Position numbers and translations under genes: made by a program. The notes under the pieces were generated by a model. The model was not told the DNA's origin. It saw only the letters and a list, made by a program, of their open reading frames with translations, and did not search any database. Of a stretch of DNA of 64,000 nucleotides, positions 46,291 through 53,279 are shown piece after piece. This stretch comes from Candidatus Didemnitutus sp. (GTDB taxonomy: Bacteria; Verrucomicrobiota; Verrucomicrobiia; Opitutales; Opitutaceae), in the NCBI GenBank assembly GCA_017991595.1, contig JAGOQJ010000001.1:730410-794409 (forward strand). The letters are read 5' to 3'. Numbering within the stretch: position 1 is the stretch's first letter; each line of letters begins with the position of its first letter.

Positions 46291-47586
46291 ATGAACGAGC
46301 ACGAGCTACTTTCTCCCGACGATCCGCGCCTGACCGCGTATGCGCTCGGCGAAATGAACCCGGAGGAGCAGGCAGCCTTCGAGCGTCTGCTCGCCCAAGA
46401 CCCGGCGGCGCGCGCCGCGGTGGAGGAAATCCGCACGCTGGCGGCCGGGCTCGATGCGGCTTTTCAAGTCGAGGCGGCGGCGCCCGAGCCAAGCCTGACG
46501 CCGGTGCGACGGGAGGTGGTCGCGACGCGTCCAGTGCCCGCGCCCCGCGGGGAAGGGCGGAAGGTTCTCACGTTCCCGGGGCTCTATTATCTGGGTGCGG
46601 GACTCGCGGCGGCGTGCTTCGCGTTGTTCTACGTGGTGGGCGAACGATCGCGGGCGGACGCTCGGCGTCCCGGCGTCGCGCAAGTCGTGGTGCACGCACG
46701 CGACGATGCCGCCACACCCGGACTGCCCGGGCCAGCGAGTGCGGAACGACGGGCGGTGCGCGAAGCCGCTGCGCCACGAAGCGAAGGCATCGCGCTGGTC
46801 GCGGCTGAGACGCAAGTGCCCGACCGGTTCTTCGCGGTGGCGGAGGCGGCGACCTCGGTTTTTCCGTTGCGGGTCGGCAAGGAATCCTACGCGCAGGTGC
46901 GTGAGCGGTTGCGGAGCGGTGTCCGACCGCCGCGCGAGATCGTGCATGTGGCGGAGCTGATCAACGCCTTCGCCTACACGTGGCCGGCCGCGGTGGAGGG
47001 CGAGCCGTTCGCCGCGCTGCTGGAGGAGACGGCGGCGCCGTGGGCGGTGGAGCACCGGTTGGTGCGTGTGGGCTTGAAGGGCGTGGGCACGGCCGCCGTC
47101 GAGATCGCGCGCGCGGCGCAAGTGCGGGTGGAATTCAATCCGGCGCGCGTGCGCGCGTGGCGGCTGATTGGTTTCGAGCGGGACGGGCAAAGCTTGGGCG
47201 TCGCGGGCGGGCCGCGCGGCGAAACGATGCACGGCGGTGAAACGGTCACCGCACTCTACGAGATCGTGCCGGTTGTCGGCGTCGATCCGGAAGGCGATCG
47301 CACGCTGTTGCATTTGGCGCTCGATTACATCGATCCGGCGACAGGTCGGGCGCGGCAGGTGGCGCGGCGCTTGGAAAGTCGCGGCGGCGGATTTGCGCAG
47401 GCCGGCGCGGACATGAAATTTGTCGCCGCCCTGGCGGCCTTCGGGCTGAGCCTGCGCGACACGCCGCTGCCGGACACGGTCAACCTCACGCAAATGGCGG
47501 ACTGGGCGGAGGCGGGGAGCGGGACGGATCCGCAGCGCCGTGAGTTCGTGGAGCTGATGCGCGCGGCGGCCGGGCGTTTGCAGTAG
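46291..47586 (+). CDS. Anti-sigma-like membrane protein with VWA flanks but no VWA core
   Basis: A 431-residue protein. Residues 9-60 are an anti-sigma-like helical start without a zinc motif (DDPRLTAYALGEMNPEEQ). A membrane helix spans about 95-116. Residues 188-264 match the N-terminal flank of YfbK-type VWA proteins (FPLRVGKESYAQVRERLRSG, PPREIVHVAELINAFAYTW). From about 276 the sequence continues directly into the YfbK C-terminal DUF3520-type region (VRVEFNPARVRAWRLIGFE, TVTALYEIVPVVG, FVAALAAFGLSLRDTPL). The roughly 180-residue VWA core normally between them, with its DxSxS metal site, is absent and replaced by about ten residues. It probably restrains the sigma factor encoded just upstream. 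Confidence 0.87.
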   Translation: MNEHELLSPDDPRLTAYALGEMNPEEQAAFERLLAQDPAARAAVEEIRTLAAGLDAAFQVEAAAPEPSLTPVRREVVATRPVPAPRGEGRKVLTFPGLYYLGAGLAAACFALFYVVGERSRADARRPGVAQVVVHARDDAATPGLPGPASAERRAVREAAAPRSEGIALVAAETQVPDRFFAVAEAATSVFPLRVGKESYAQVRERLRSGVRPPREIVHVAELINAFAYTWPAAVEGEPFAALLEETAAPWAVEHRLVRVGLKGVGTAAVEIARAAQVRVEFNPARVRAWRLIGFERDGQSLGVAGGPRGETMHGGETVTALYEIVPVVGVDPEGDRTLLHLALDYIDPATGRARQVARRLESRGGGFAQAGADMKFVAALAAFGLSLRDTPLPDTVNLTQMADWAEAGSGTDPQRREFVELMRAAAGRLQ

Positions 47587-47594
47587 CGGCCGGA

Positions 47595-47631
47595 CAAAAA
47601 AATGCCCGGCCCATCGCGGATGGGTCGGGCA
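47595..47631 (-). terminator. Rho-independent terminator after the Cys/Lys-rich gene
   Basis: Read leftward: TGCCCGACCCA, seven-base loop, TGGGCCGGGCA and then a TTTTTTT run. One G-T pair in an 11-bp stem. It also insulates the convergent anti-sigma gene. Confidence 0.9.
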
Positions 47632-47654
47632 GAGGGAAAGGGAACGGGGAAGGA

Positions 47655-47861
47655 TTACTTCTCGCCGGCTTTCTTGTCGGCCTTCTTTTCCTTGGCGCCG
47701 GCCTTGCAGCAGCTGGCAGTGTCCTTCTTCTCGGCCTTGCAGCAGGAAGCGGCGTCTTTGCAGGCGCTGCAGTCTTCAGCCTTCTTGTCGGCGCCCGCGA
47801 AAGCGAGCGAGCCGAGCGCGAGGACGGCGAGAACGGAGAGGGAACGGATGAGTTTGTTCAT
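47655..47861 (-). CDS. Small secreted Cys/Lys-rich protein
   Basis: A 68-residue exported protein. The signal peptide is MNKLIRSLSVLAVLALGSLAFA. The mature peptide of about 46 residues is dominated by Lys, Ala and Cys: DCSACKDAASCCKAEKKD, then TASCCKAGAKEKKADKKAG. The six cysteines form one CxxC and two CC pairs in a short imperfect repeat (ASCCKAEKK / ASCCKAGAK). The family is not known to me. Metal binding or disulfide formation in the periplasm is plausible; toxin-like or storage roles are alternatives. It has its own strong terminator. Confidence 0.78.
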   Translation of the reverse strand: MNKLIRSLSVLAVLALGSLAFAGADKKAEDCSACKDAASCCKAEKKDTASCCKAGAKEKKADKKAGEK

Positions 47862-48025
47862 GGAGTTTGGGATTAACGAATGTGCAGATGATACGCCAAG
47901 TCAGAGGCCGAGCCCTCGGCTTTTATTGCAAAAATCGCGGGATTTTTTGTCCTGCCCGGGCTGTGGGGCGGTCGGCGGCGAATAGCGCCTTGCGACGACG
48001 GGGCCGATTTTGGCAGTTTGATGGC

Positions 48026-48523
48026 ATGGCTAAATTCGGCTCGTTCTCTTCCCTCCGCGCCCAGATTCCGGCGACGGCGCAGTTTGCCGCCGCCTTCGAC
48101 TACGTGGCCGAGGCGCTGCGACCGGACTCGGCCGCGCACCAGCGGATCCTCGCCATCGCGCCGGGCCAGACCGGACGCGTGGAGTTGGCGGGCGGCGCCT
48201 TCGCGCTCGAACAGGTCTATGAGGCCAAGCCGCGGCCGGAGGGTTTTTTCGAGTCGCACCGCAAATACATCGACGTGCAGGTGATCATCGCCGGGACGGA
48301 GATCATGGAAGTGGCGGACATTTCGGGCCTGAGCGTGACGCTGCCGTATGTGCCCGAGCGCGACCTGATCAAGTATGCGGACTGCGTGAAGACCTCGCGG
48401 TTGCTCATGCAGCCGGGTGATGCGGCGATTTTTTATCCCGAGGACGGCCACATGCCTTCGCTGCGGGTCGACGGGGCGCCGGCGCTCGTGCGCAAGACGG
48501 TCGTGAAGGTGCCGGTGGCCTGA
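48026..48523 (+). CDS. YhcH/YjgK/YiaL-family cupin protein
   Basis: A 165-residue cupin of the YhcH/YjgK/YiaL (DUF386) family, found in sialic-acid and other sugar-catabolic operons. Family marks are the metal-ligand region HRKYIDVQVIIAGTE and the later FYPEDGHMPSL, plus LRVDGAPALVRKTVVKVPV at the end. Proposed roles include anomerisation or isomerisation of a sugar acid. No sugar catabolism genes are adjacent here. The ATG giving MAKFGSFSSLRAQ was chosen. It precedes rlmJ by 7 bases and is probably co-transcribed. Confidence 0.9.
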   Translation: MAKFGSFSSLRAQIPATAQFAAAFDYVAEALRPDSAAHQRILAIAPGQTGRVELAGGAFALEQVYEAKPRPEGFFESHRKYIDVQVIIAGTEIMEVADISGLSVTLPYVPERDLIKYADCVKTSRLLMQPGDAAIFYPEDGHMPSLRVDGAPALVRKTVVKVPVA

Positions 48524-48530
48524 GCCGGCG

Positions 48531-49406
48531 ATGAATTACCGCCACCATTACCACGCCGGCAACTACGCCGATGTGTTCAAGCACGCGTTGCTGCTGCTGC
48601 TGGTCGGCGGGATGCAGCGCAAGGACAAGGGTTTTCTCTATCTCGACACGCATGCCGGGCGCGGCGGCTACGACCTGACGGTCGCGAGCGTTCTCCCTGA
48701 TGGGCGCGAGCGTGCGCCGGAGTGGCCGGCCGGCATCGGGCGGTTGTGGGACCGGGCGGATCTGCCGCCCGCGCTGGCGGATTACGTGGCGGCCGTGCGG
48801 GCCTTCAACACCCGGCAGGGCGGACCGGCGGAGGCGCCGCACTATTATCCGGGCTCGCCGTGGATCGTGCGCGAGCGGTTGCGAGCGCAGGATCGCGCCG
48901 CGCTCTGCGAGTTGCGGGAGGACGACGCCGAGGCGCTCGCGCATGACTTCGAGCTGGCGCGCAATTTCAGCGTGCGCGCCATGGACGGTTACACGGCGCT
49001 GAAGGCGATGCTGCCGCCGCTGGAAAAGCGGGCGCTGGTGCTGATCGATCCGCCGTTCGAGAGCGCGAACGAGTTCGCCGACATCCTGCAGGGACTGCGC
49101 GAAGCGCTGCGACGTTTCCCGAGCGGCACCGTGGCCGTATGGTATCCGATCACCGAGCGGGCACGGAGCGATCGCTTCCTCGCGGACCTTGCTGCGCTGC
49201 CGGGTGTGCCGCCGGTGCTGTGCGCGGAGATGCAGATCGCGGCGGATGCCGCGCAGGTGCGTATGAAGGGCTGCGGATTGGCGGTGCTACATCCGCCGTG
49301 GCGCATCGATGGGGAATTCCGCGCGGTCTTGCCGGCGTTGGTCGAGCATCTCCAACTCGATGCCGGCGCCACATGGCGGCTGGACTGGCCGGTGCCGGAA
49401 CGTTGA
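48531..49406 (+). CDS. rlmJ: 23S rRNA (adenine2030-N6)-methyltransferase
   Basis: RlmJ makes m6A2030 in 23S rRNA. The 291-residue protein begins with the defining NYRHHYHAGNYADVFKHALLL segment (shown up to 20 residues in parts: NYRHHYHAGNYADVFKH), has LDTHAGRGGYDLT as the SAM-binding loop and LIDPPFE as the catalytic DPPF motif. Length is slightly greater than E. coli RlmJ. It starts 7 bases after the YhcH-like gene. The call is secure. Confidence 0.94.
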   Translation: MNYRHHYHAGNYADVFKHALLLLLVGGMQRKDKGFLYLDTHAGRGGYDLTVASVLPDGRERAPEWPAGIGRLWDRADLPPALADYVAAVRAFNTRQGGPAEAPHYYPGSPWIVRERLRAQDRAALCELREDDAEALAHDFELARNFSVRAMDGYTALKAMLPPLEKRALVLIDPPFESANEFADILQGLREALRRFPSGTVAVWYPITERARSDRFLADLAALPGVPPVLCAEMQIAADAAQVRMKGCGLAVLHPPWRIDGEFRAVLPALVEHLQLDAGATWRLDWPVPER

Positions 49407-49750
49407 GCGATCGCCGTCGGCGGCGCAGCAACTCGCGGCTCAGCGCGCCGGTGACGGACGCGTGACGCGCTGCGCGGTAAATGGAATCGGCTCGGGCGTG
49501 ATCCGCAGCTTGAGCTGCGGCGCACGGAAAACCGGACGCCCCCACAGCACATCGCGCGGCGCACCGGCTCGGCCGGGCGTCGTCGCGCCGGGCGCTTGGC
49601 CCGGACGGCTGGGATGATGGGGGAAATACGTCATGGCTTTGCGCGAGGGAGTCCCTCTCAGAACCCGGCGGCGCACGAAAAGTTCCACGGTTATCTCGTT
49701 TTTGGCACACTTGGGCGCGATTTGGCGGTGAGCCGCGGCTTTCGAGCCCG
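49407..49750. other. Intergenic stretch without a confident gene
   Basis: Between rlmJ and a pair of strong hairpins. Short frames exist on both strands but none shows family similarity or a convincing ribosome-binding site. The sequence is of average composition for the window. No promoter or terminator was recognised with confidence here. Confidence 0.4.
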
Positions 49751-49825
49751 GATAACAGAGCGGGCCGCCCACCCCTGGGCGGCCCGCCATTGCTGTTATC
49801 TACCCCAAACCCCCGCTAGCGGGGG
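49751..49825. repeat. Nested and tandem strong hairpins
   Basis: An outer stem GATAACAG/CTGTTATC encloses an 11-bp perfect stem CGGGCCGCCCA, loop CCCC, TGGGCGGCCCG. Nine bases later comes the exact palindrome CCCCCGCTAGCGGGGG. There is no T-tract on either strand immediately after, so this is more than a simple terminator. It may be an untranslated RNA structure downstream of the Hsp20 gene or a dispersed repeat. Confidence 0.55.
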
Positions 49826-49845
49826 GAAGTTGAACTGGTATGGCA

Positions 49846-49864
49846 ATAAGCCGGAACTATGCCA
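49846..49864 (-). promoter_or_regulatory. Sigma-54-like site, second copy (weak)
   Basis: On the minus strand: TGGCATAGTTCCGGCTTAT, keeping GG-N10-GC. It is a 17-of-19 match to the stronger site at 50549-50567 and overlaps the end of the Hsp20 gene. It is more likely a relic or repeat than an active promoter. Confidence 0.35.
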
Positions 49865-50297
49865 CGCGGCGCACAGAAACGTGCGATGACGAAAAATTCT
49901 TCTTCGGCACCAACAGCGTCAGCACGCCGTCACGCATCGCGGCATGGAGGCGCTCGAAATCGAAGCCCGAGCCCAAGCGCAGCTTGAGTTCGTAGTCGCG
50001 CTGCGCCGCCTCGAGGTGCAGCGCCGCCCAGTTCACCCGCACGTGGCGCGCCTTGCGCGCGAGCACGACGAGATCCGGGCCACGGGTGGTGATTTCGACG
50101 CCGGCCGCGTCGACTCCGGGCACGAGCACCTCGATTTTCAGCGCCTGCGCCAGATCCGTGCACTCATAGTGCGGCTGGCGGAACGCGGGGGCGTCTTCCG
50201 TGGCGGTCGCGGTGTGGCGGCTTAGGGTCGGGATGATCGTATGCATGGGAAAAGGAGGGAAATGGGATGGGAATGCGCGAGGCGCGTCGGTTTTCAC
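49857..50297 (-). CDS. Hsp20/alpha-crystallin small heat-shock protein
   Basis: A 146-residue small heat-shock protein. The alpha-crystallin domain covers about residues 45-140: LAQALKIEVLVPGVDAAGVEI, DLVVLARKARH, YELKLRLGSGFDFERLHAAM and DGVLTLLVPKK, the last being the family DGVL-x-hydrophobic motif. Such proteins hold unfolding proteins in oligomers without ATP. Start: the GTG giving MKTDAPRAF was chosen because AGGAG lies 7 bases before it; an ATG 17 codons later has no ribosome-binding site. A sigma-54-like site lies about 250 bases upstream. Confidence 0.9.
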   Translation of the reverse strand: MKTDAPRAFPSHFPPFPMHTIIPTLSRHTATATEDAPAFRQPHYECTDLAQALKIEVLVPGVDAAGVEITTRGPDLVVLARKARHVRVNWAALHLEAAQRDYELKLRLGSGFDFERLHAAMRDGVLTLLVPKKNFSSSHVSVRRVA

Positions 50298-50634
50298 CGG
50301 CGGGTCTCCTGGAAGTGCGACGTTAACCGTTGGGTTCGGTAACCGTCAGGCCAGGCAGCCCGCGTCGGTAAGTTTTTTAACCCAAATGGACGCGCGCGGG
50401 CACTGCTGCAGCGATTGCTGCAGGCCAAAGCACATGACGGCCTTCGTGAACGAAGTGCCGCCGAAGCTGCGATGGACTGGAGTGGCCGGGGCCATGGGTG
50501 ATGGAGATTTGAAAGATGCACAGGGGCACCGGTTCAACAAGTGCTTTCATAAGCCGGAACCGTGCCAACCGCCACTATGACGCATACGCACAGGCCGCTT
50601 GCGCCGGGTTTTCGCTTCCGACACCGTGCGTCCC
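50298..50634. other. Long Hsp20 leader/upstream region
   Basis: No confident gene. It contains the ribosome-binding site of the Hsp20 gene at its left end, an inverted CTGCTGCAGCGATTGCTGCAG hairpin-forming segment (written in part: GCTGCAGCGATTGCTGCAG) near 50405, a GGTTAACG/AACCGTTG region near 50320 and the sigma-54-like site near its right end. A minus-strand frame of about 64 codons within it (50346-50540) is possible but unsupported. If the promoter is real, the Hsp20 mRNA has a leader of roughly 240 nucleotides. Confidence 0.4.
50549..50567 (-). promoter_or_regulatory. Sigma-54-like promoter upstream of Hsp20
   Basis: On the minus strand the sequence reads TTGGCACGG, TTC, CGGCTTAT. The -24 element matches the consensus YTGGCACGR exactly and the invariant GG-N10-GC spacing is kept; the -12 element is CGGC rather than TTGC. 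It points toward the Hsp20 gene, which would then have a leader of about 240 bases. Confidence 0.4.
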
Positions 50635-51009
50635 ATGACTCCGATGCAGGATGCGACAACCACGGTGGCGGTTTTGCGTGAGCGCGTGATGACTTTCGCC
50701 CGCGAGCGGGAATGGGAGCAGTTCCACTCGCCGAAGAACCTCAGCATGGCGCTCGCGGCCGAGGCCGGCGAGTTGATGGAGCATTTCCTGTGGACGGAGT
50801 CCGCCGCCTCGCAGGCGGTCGTGCGCGAGCCGGCGAAGCGCGAGGAGATCGCCGACGAGATCGCCGACGTGGTGATCTACGCGCTCGAGTTCGCCAACAT
50901 CAGTGGCCTCGATCTCGCGGCCGCCATCGAGGCGAAGCTGGCGAAGAACGCCGCCAAATACCCGGTCGAGAAGGCGCGCGGCAACGCGAAGAAATACACC
51001 GAGCTGTAG
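50635..51009 (+). CDS. MazG-like nucleotide pyrophosphohydrolase
   Basis: A 124-residue all-alpha NTP pyrophosphatase of the iMazG/RS21-C6 type. The metal-binding acidic motif is readable: AAEAGELMEHFLW on one helix, then REEIADEIADVVIYALEFA on the next. WEQFHSPKNLSMALA precedes it, as in dCTP pyrophosphatases. It likely hydrolyses non-canonical or excess dNTPs (dCTP analogues) to monophosphates. The ATG giving MTPMQDATTT was chosen, with a further ATG three codons on as an alternative. It stands alone. Confidence 0.9.
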   Translation: MTPMQDATTTVAVLRERVMTFAREREWEQFHSPKNLSMALAAEAGELMEHFLWTESAASQAVVREPAKREEIADEIADVVIYALEFANISGLDLAAAIEAKLAKNAAKYPVEKARGNAKKYTEL

Positions 51010-51158
51010 GATCTTTGATTTTCGGTTGCCGGGCGAAGCGCGTGAGCATCACACGGTGCGCTTAACTTCCGCCCTGAGTCGGCCGGGCAATGGAGAGATG
51101 GCCGCGCTAGCCGCCAAGCCAAAGATCGAGAATCAAAATTCGAAAATCCTCCGCACGC

Positions 51159-51410
51159 TCACGGCGCGGGGATTCTCGGCCCGGCGTGGCAGGCGCAACC
51201 GGGGGCGCAGGGTGCGGAAACGGGCGTCGAGCTGCCGGATTTTTCGCCCACGCCCATCAGGCCGTAGCCGCCGGAAATCACGCGGCGCACGCGCACGCCG
51301 GTCGCCGGGTCGCGCGTGAGCGGGGCGTCCTTCATGCTCTGCACCACCTCGAAGCGGCGCGGTGACTCGCCGGATTGTTCGGGAATGGTTTCGTAGATGT
51401 AGGTGGCCAT
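51159..51410 (-). CDS. FmdB-like putative regulatory protein
   Basis: An 83-residue protein matching the FmdB/zinc-ribbon family by MATYIYETIPE at the N-terminus and RRFEVVQSMKDAPLT, followed by VRVRRVISGGYGLMG. The canonical N-terminal CxxC of FmdB is missing here; instead cysteines lie near the C-terminus in CAPGCACHAG. It may be a variant with a displaced metal site. Start at the ATG giving MATYIYET. It is divergent from no neighbour and has no evident operon. Confidence 0.78.
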   Translation of the reverse strand: MATYIYETIPEQSGESPRRFEVVQSMKDAPLTRDPATGVRVRRVISGGYGLMGVGEKSGSSTPVSAPCAPGCACHAGPRIPAP

Positions 51411-51509
51411 GCGAGAGACTTGAGGCGTAGCGAATGGCGGAGCAGGGCGAAGGCAAGCGTGCACCGCGCGATCGTCATGGGCACGCGCGGCGAGGTGCCG
51501 CGATTGTAT

Positions 51510-53279
51510 TCACGGCGCGGAGGGCGGCGCGGCGCGGACCGCTCCGTTGGGCAGCGATGCGTCGGGGTCGGGATTGAAGATCACGCGGACCTGCACGACA
51601 TGGACGATGCGATGGTCCGCCGGGACGCCCGGCGCGTAGTGCCAGCGCTGGATCGCATCGAGCACGGGTTCGTCGAATGCCTGATGGGTCGAGCGGAGCA
51701 CCTTGGGCGCGCGCACGGCTCCGGTCCGGTCGATGCCGAACTCGACCACGACTTCGCCCGTGGCGCGGACGGCATGCAGATAAGTCGGATAGACCGGCGC
51801 GGTGAAGTCCATCAGCTCGGGCGCGGGCAGTGCGGGGTCGACGGTCGCGGCTGAAGCGGGCAGACGCAGGATCGACTCAGGTGTGGGGAGAACGTCTTCA
51901 TCGGTCAGGCTGAAATTGATGGAGATCCGCGAGCGCGTGTTCACCGCGCGGCCGTTTTTGTATCCCGGGATGAACCGCCAGGCCATCACGGCGTTCTTCG
52001 CCGCCTGATCGAAGCCGGGATGCGTCGAACCGACCACGCGCGGCGCCTGCACGAAACCGTTGGGATCGACGACAAATTCGAGGTCCACCGATCCCTCGAT
52101 GCCCGCTTCGCGCAGCGCGGGCGGGTAAACCGGACGTGGTTGGTATTGCACGCGAGGGGGAGCGTGGGTCTCGTGGCTGACAAGTTCGGTGTCGGCGGGA
52201 CTGGTTTCCGGTGCGCTTTCGTGGATCGGTGTGGGTTGGGGCGCTTTCGTGCGGGCGATGCGGAGCGCTTCGCCGCTGGTGTCGAACTTGCGGATGCGAT
52301 CTTCGGTGGCCGGATGGGTGCTGACGTAGGAAAAATCCTGCGCGCCCGGCTCGTGCGCCGCCTCGATCTTGGCCAGAATCATCGCGAGCGGCTTGGTGTC
52401 CATCCCGGCCAGCCGCAGCGTCTCGGCCGCATAATCGTCCGCCTCGTGCTCGAAAGTGCGCGAGTAGCCTTTCTGCAGGAGGACGAAAGGGATCGTGCCG
52501 GCGAACGTCGTGAGCGTGGAGAGGTCGCCCGTGACGGTGGTCACGATGAGGAGCGCGGCGGAGCCCTGCAGCACGGATTGCAGGCCGTGGCGCAATTGCC
52601 AGTGCGCCATCTCGTGGGCGCAGACTGCGGCGAGCTCGTCGTCCGTGGCCATGTGCACGAGCGCGTCGGAGAACACGATGGTGCCTCCGGGCAGGGCGAA
52701 CGCGTTGGGGAATCGGCCCATTGAGCGGAATTGCAACGTTGGCTGCGTCGTCAGCCCGCGGGCTGCGGCCATGCGTTGGAGCTGGCGGGAGACGCGCGCG
52801 CGTTCGCCCAAGGGCAGTTCGGAAGGAGCGAGCCAAGCGTCGAGCGTGCGCAGCGAGACTTCGCCGGCCTGCCGCTCGATGTGTTCGGGCACCTGTTGGG
52901 CGGCTTGGCGCACCGCCACGGGCAGGCCGAGCCAGAGCGTGAGCACGACGCCGACCACGAGCAGCACCGTGGCGGCCACGGCGACGCGCGTGCGTTGCTC
53001 GAGCCAGTGCACGCACGCGCTCAACCGACCGGGACGCGTAAAACGCAGCAGGGCGTCCACGGCGTCGTTGTCGGACGTCTCGATGCTCGCGCCGTCGGGC
53101 AGGTAGAGTTGCCGCGGCAGCCGTCCGAGGCGGTCGCTGGCCCGCACGAAACGCAGCGGGATGACGCGCGGCTCGTCGAGGCCGTGCAGTTCGAGATTCA
53201 GACCGTCGCCCGTCAGCTCGACGGGTTGGCCGGCGAGGTTGCGGCCGCTGAAATAGATGCCGGCGAAGTGCAGACTCAT
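51510..53279 (-). CDS. M48 metallopeptidase fused to two TonB C-terminal domains
   Basis: A 589-residue protein. The first 90 residues are a small beta domain (MSLHFAGIYFSGRNLAG), followed by a transmembrane helix (about 98-122) and an M48 peptidase with HEMAH (H222, E223, H226) and the downstream Glu in FEHEADDYA (E278). Two TonB C-terminal-type domains follow at about 378-457 (YPPALREAGIEGSVDLEFVV, AVMAWRFIPGYKNGR) and 492-570 (VYPTYLHAVRATGEVVVEFG, IQRWHYAPGVP). The first part is the partner usually found beside DUF898/YjgN proteins, and the DUF898 gene overlaps it by 4 bp here. The TonB domains are an addition. Start: ATG within the DUF898 stop overlap. Confidence 0.88.
   Translation of the reverse strand: MSLHFAGIYFSGRNLAGQPVELTGDGLNLELHGLDEPRVIPLRFVRASDRLGRLPRQLYLPDGASIETSDNDAVDALLRFTRPGRLSACVHWLEQRTRVAVAATVLLVVGVVLTLWLGLPVAVRQAAQQVPEHIERQAGEVSLRTLDAWLAPSELPLGERARVSRQLQRMAAARGLTTQPTLQFRSMGRFPNAFALPGGTIVFSDALVHMATDDELAAVCAHEMAHWQLRHGLQSVLQGSAALLIVTTVTGDLSTLTTFAGTIPFVLLQKGYSRTFEHEADDYAAETLRLAGMDTKPLAMILAKIEAAHEPGAQDFSYVSTHPATEDRIRKFDTSGEALRIARTKAPQPTPIHESAPETSPADTELVSHETHAPPRVQYQPRPVYPPALREAGIEGSVDLEFVVDPNGFVQAPRVVGSTHPGFDQAAKNAVMAWRFIPGYKNGRAVNTRSRISINFSLTDEDVLPTPESILRLPASAATVDPALPAPELMDFTAPVYPTYLHAVRATGEVVVEFGIDRTGAVRAPKVLRSTHQAFDEPVLDAIQRWHYAPGVPADHRIVHVVQVRVIFNPDPDASLPNGAVRAAPPSAP

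Noticed and set aside
50346..50540. A 64-codon minus-strand frame in the Hsp20 leader
   Set aside because: No ribosome-binding site, no family and overlapping frames of equal quality in the same region.
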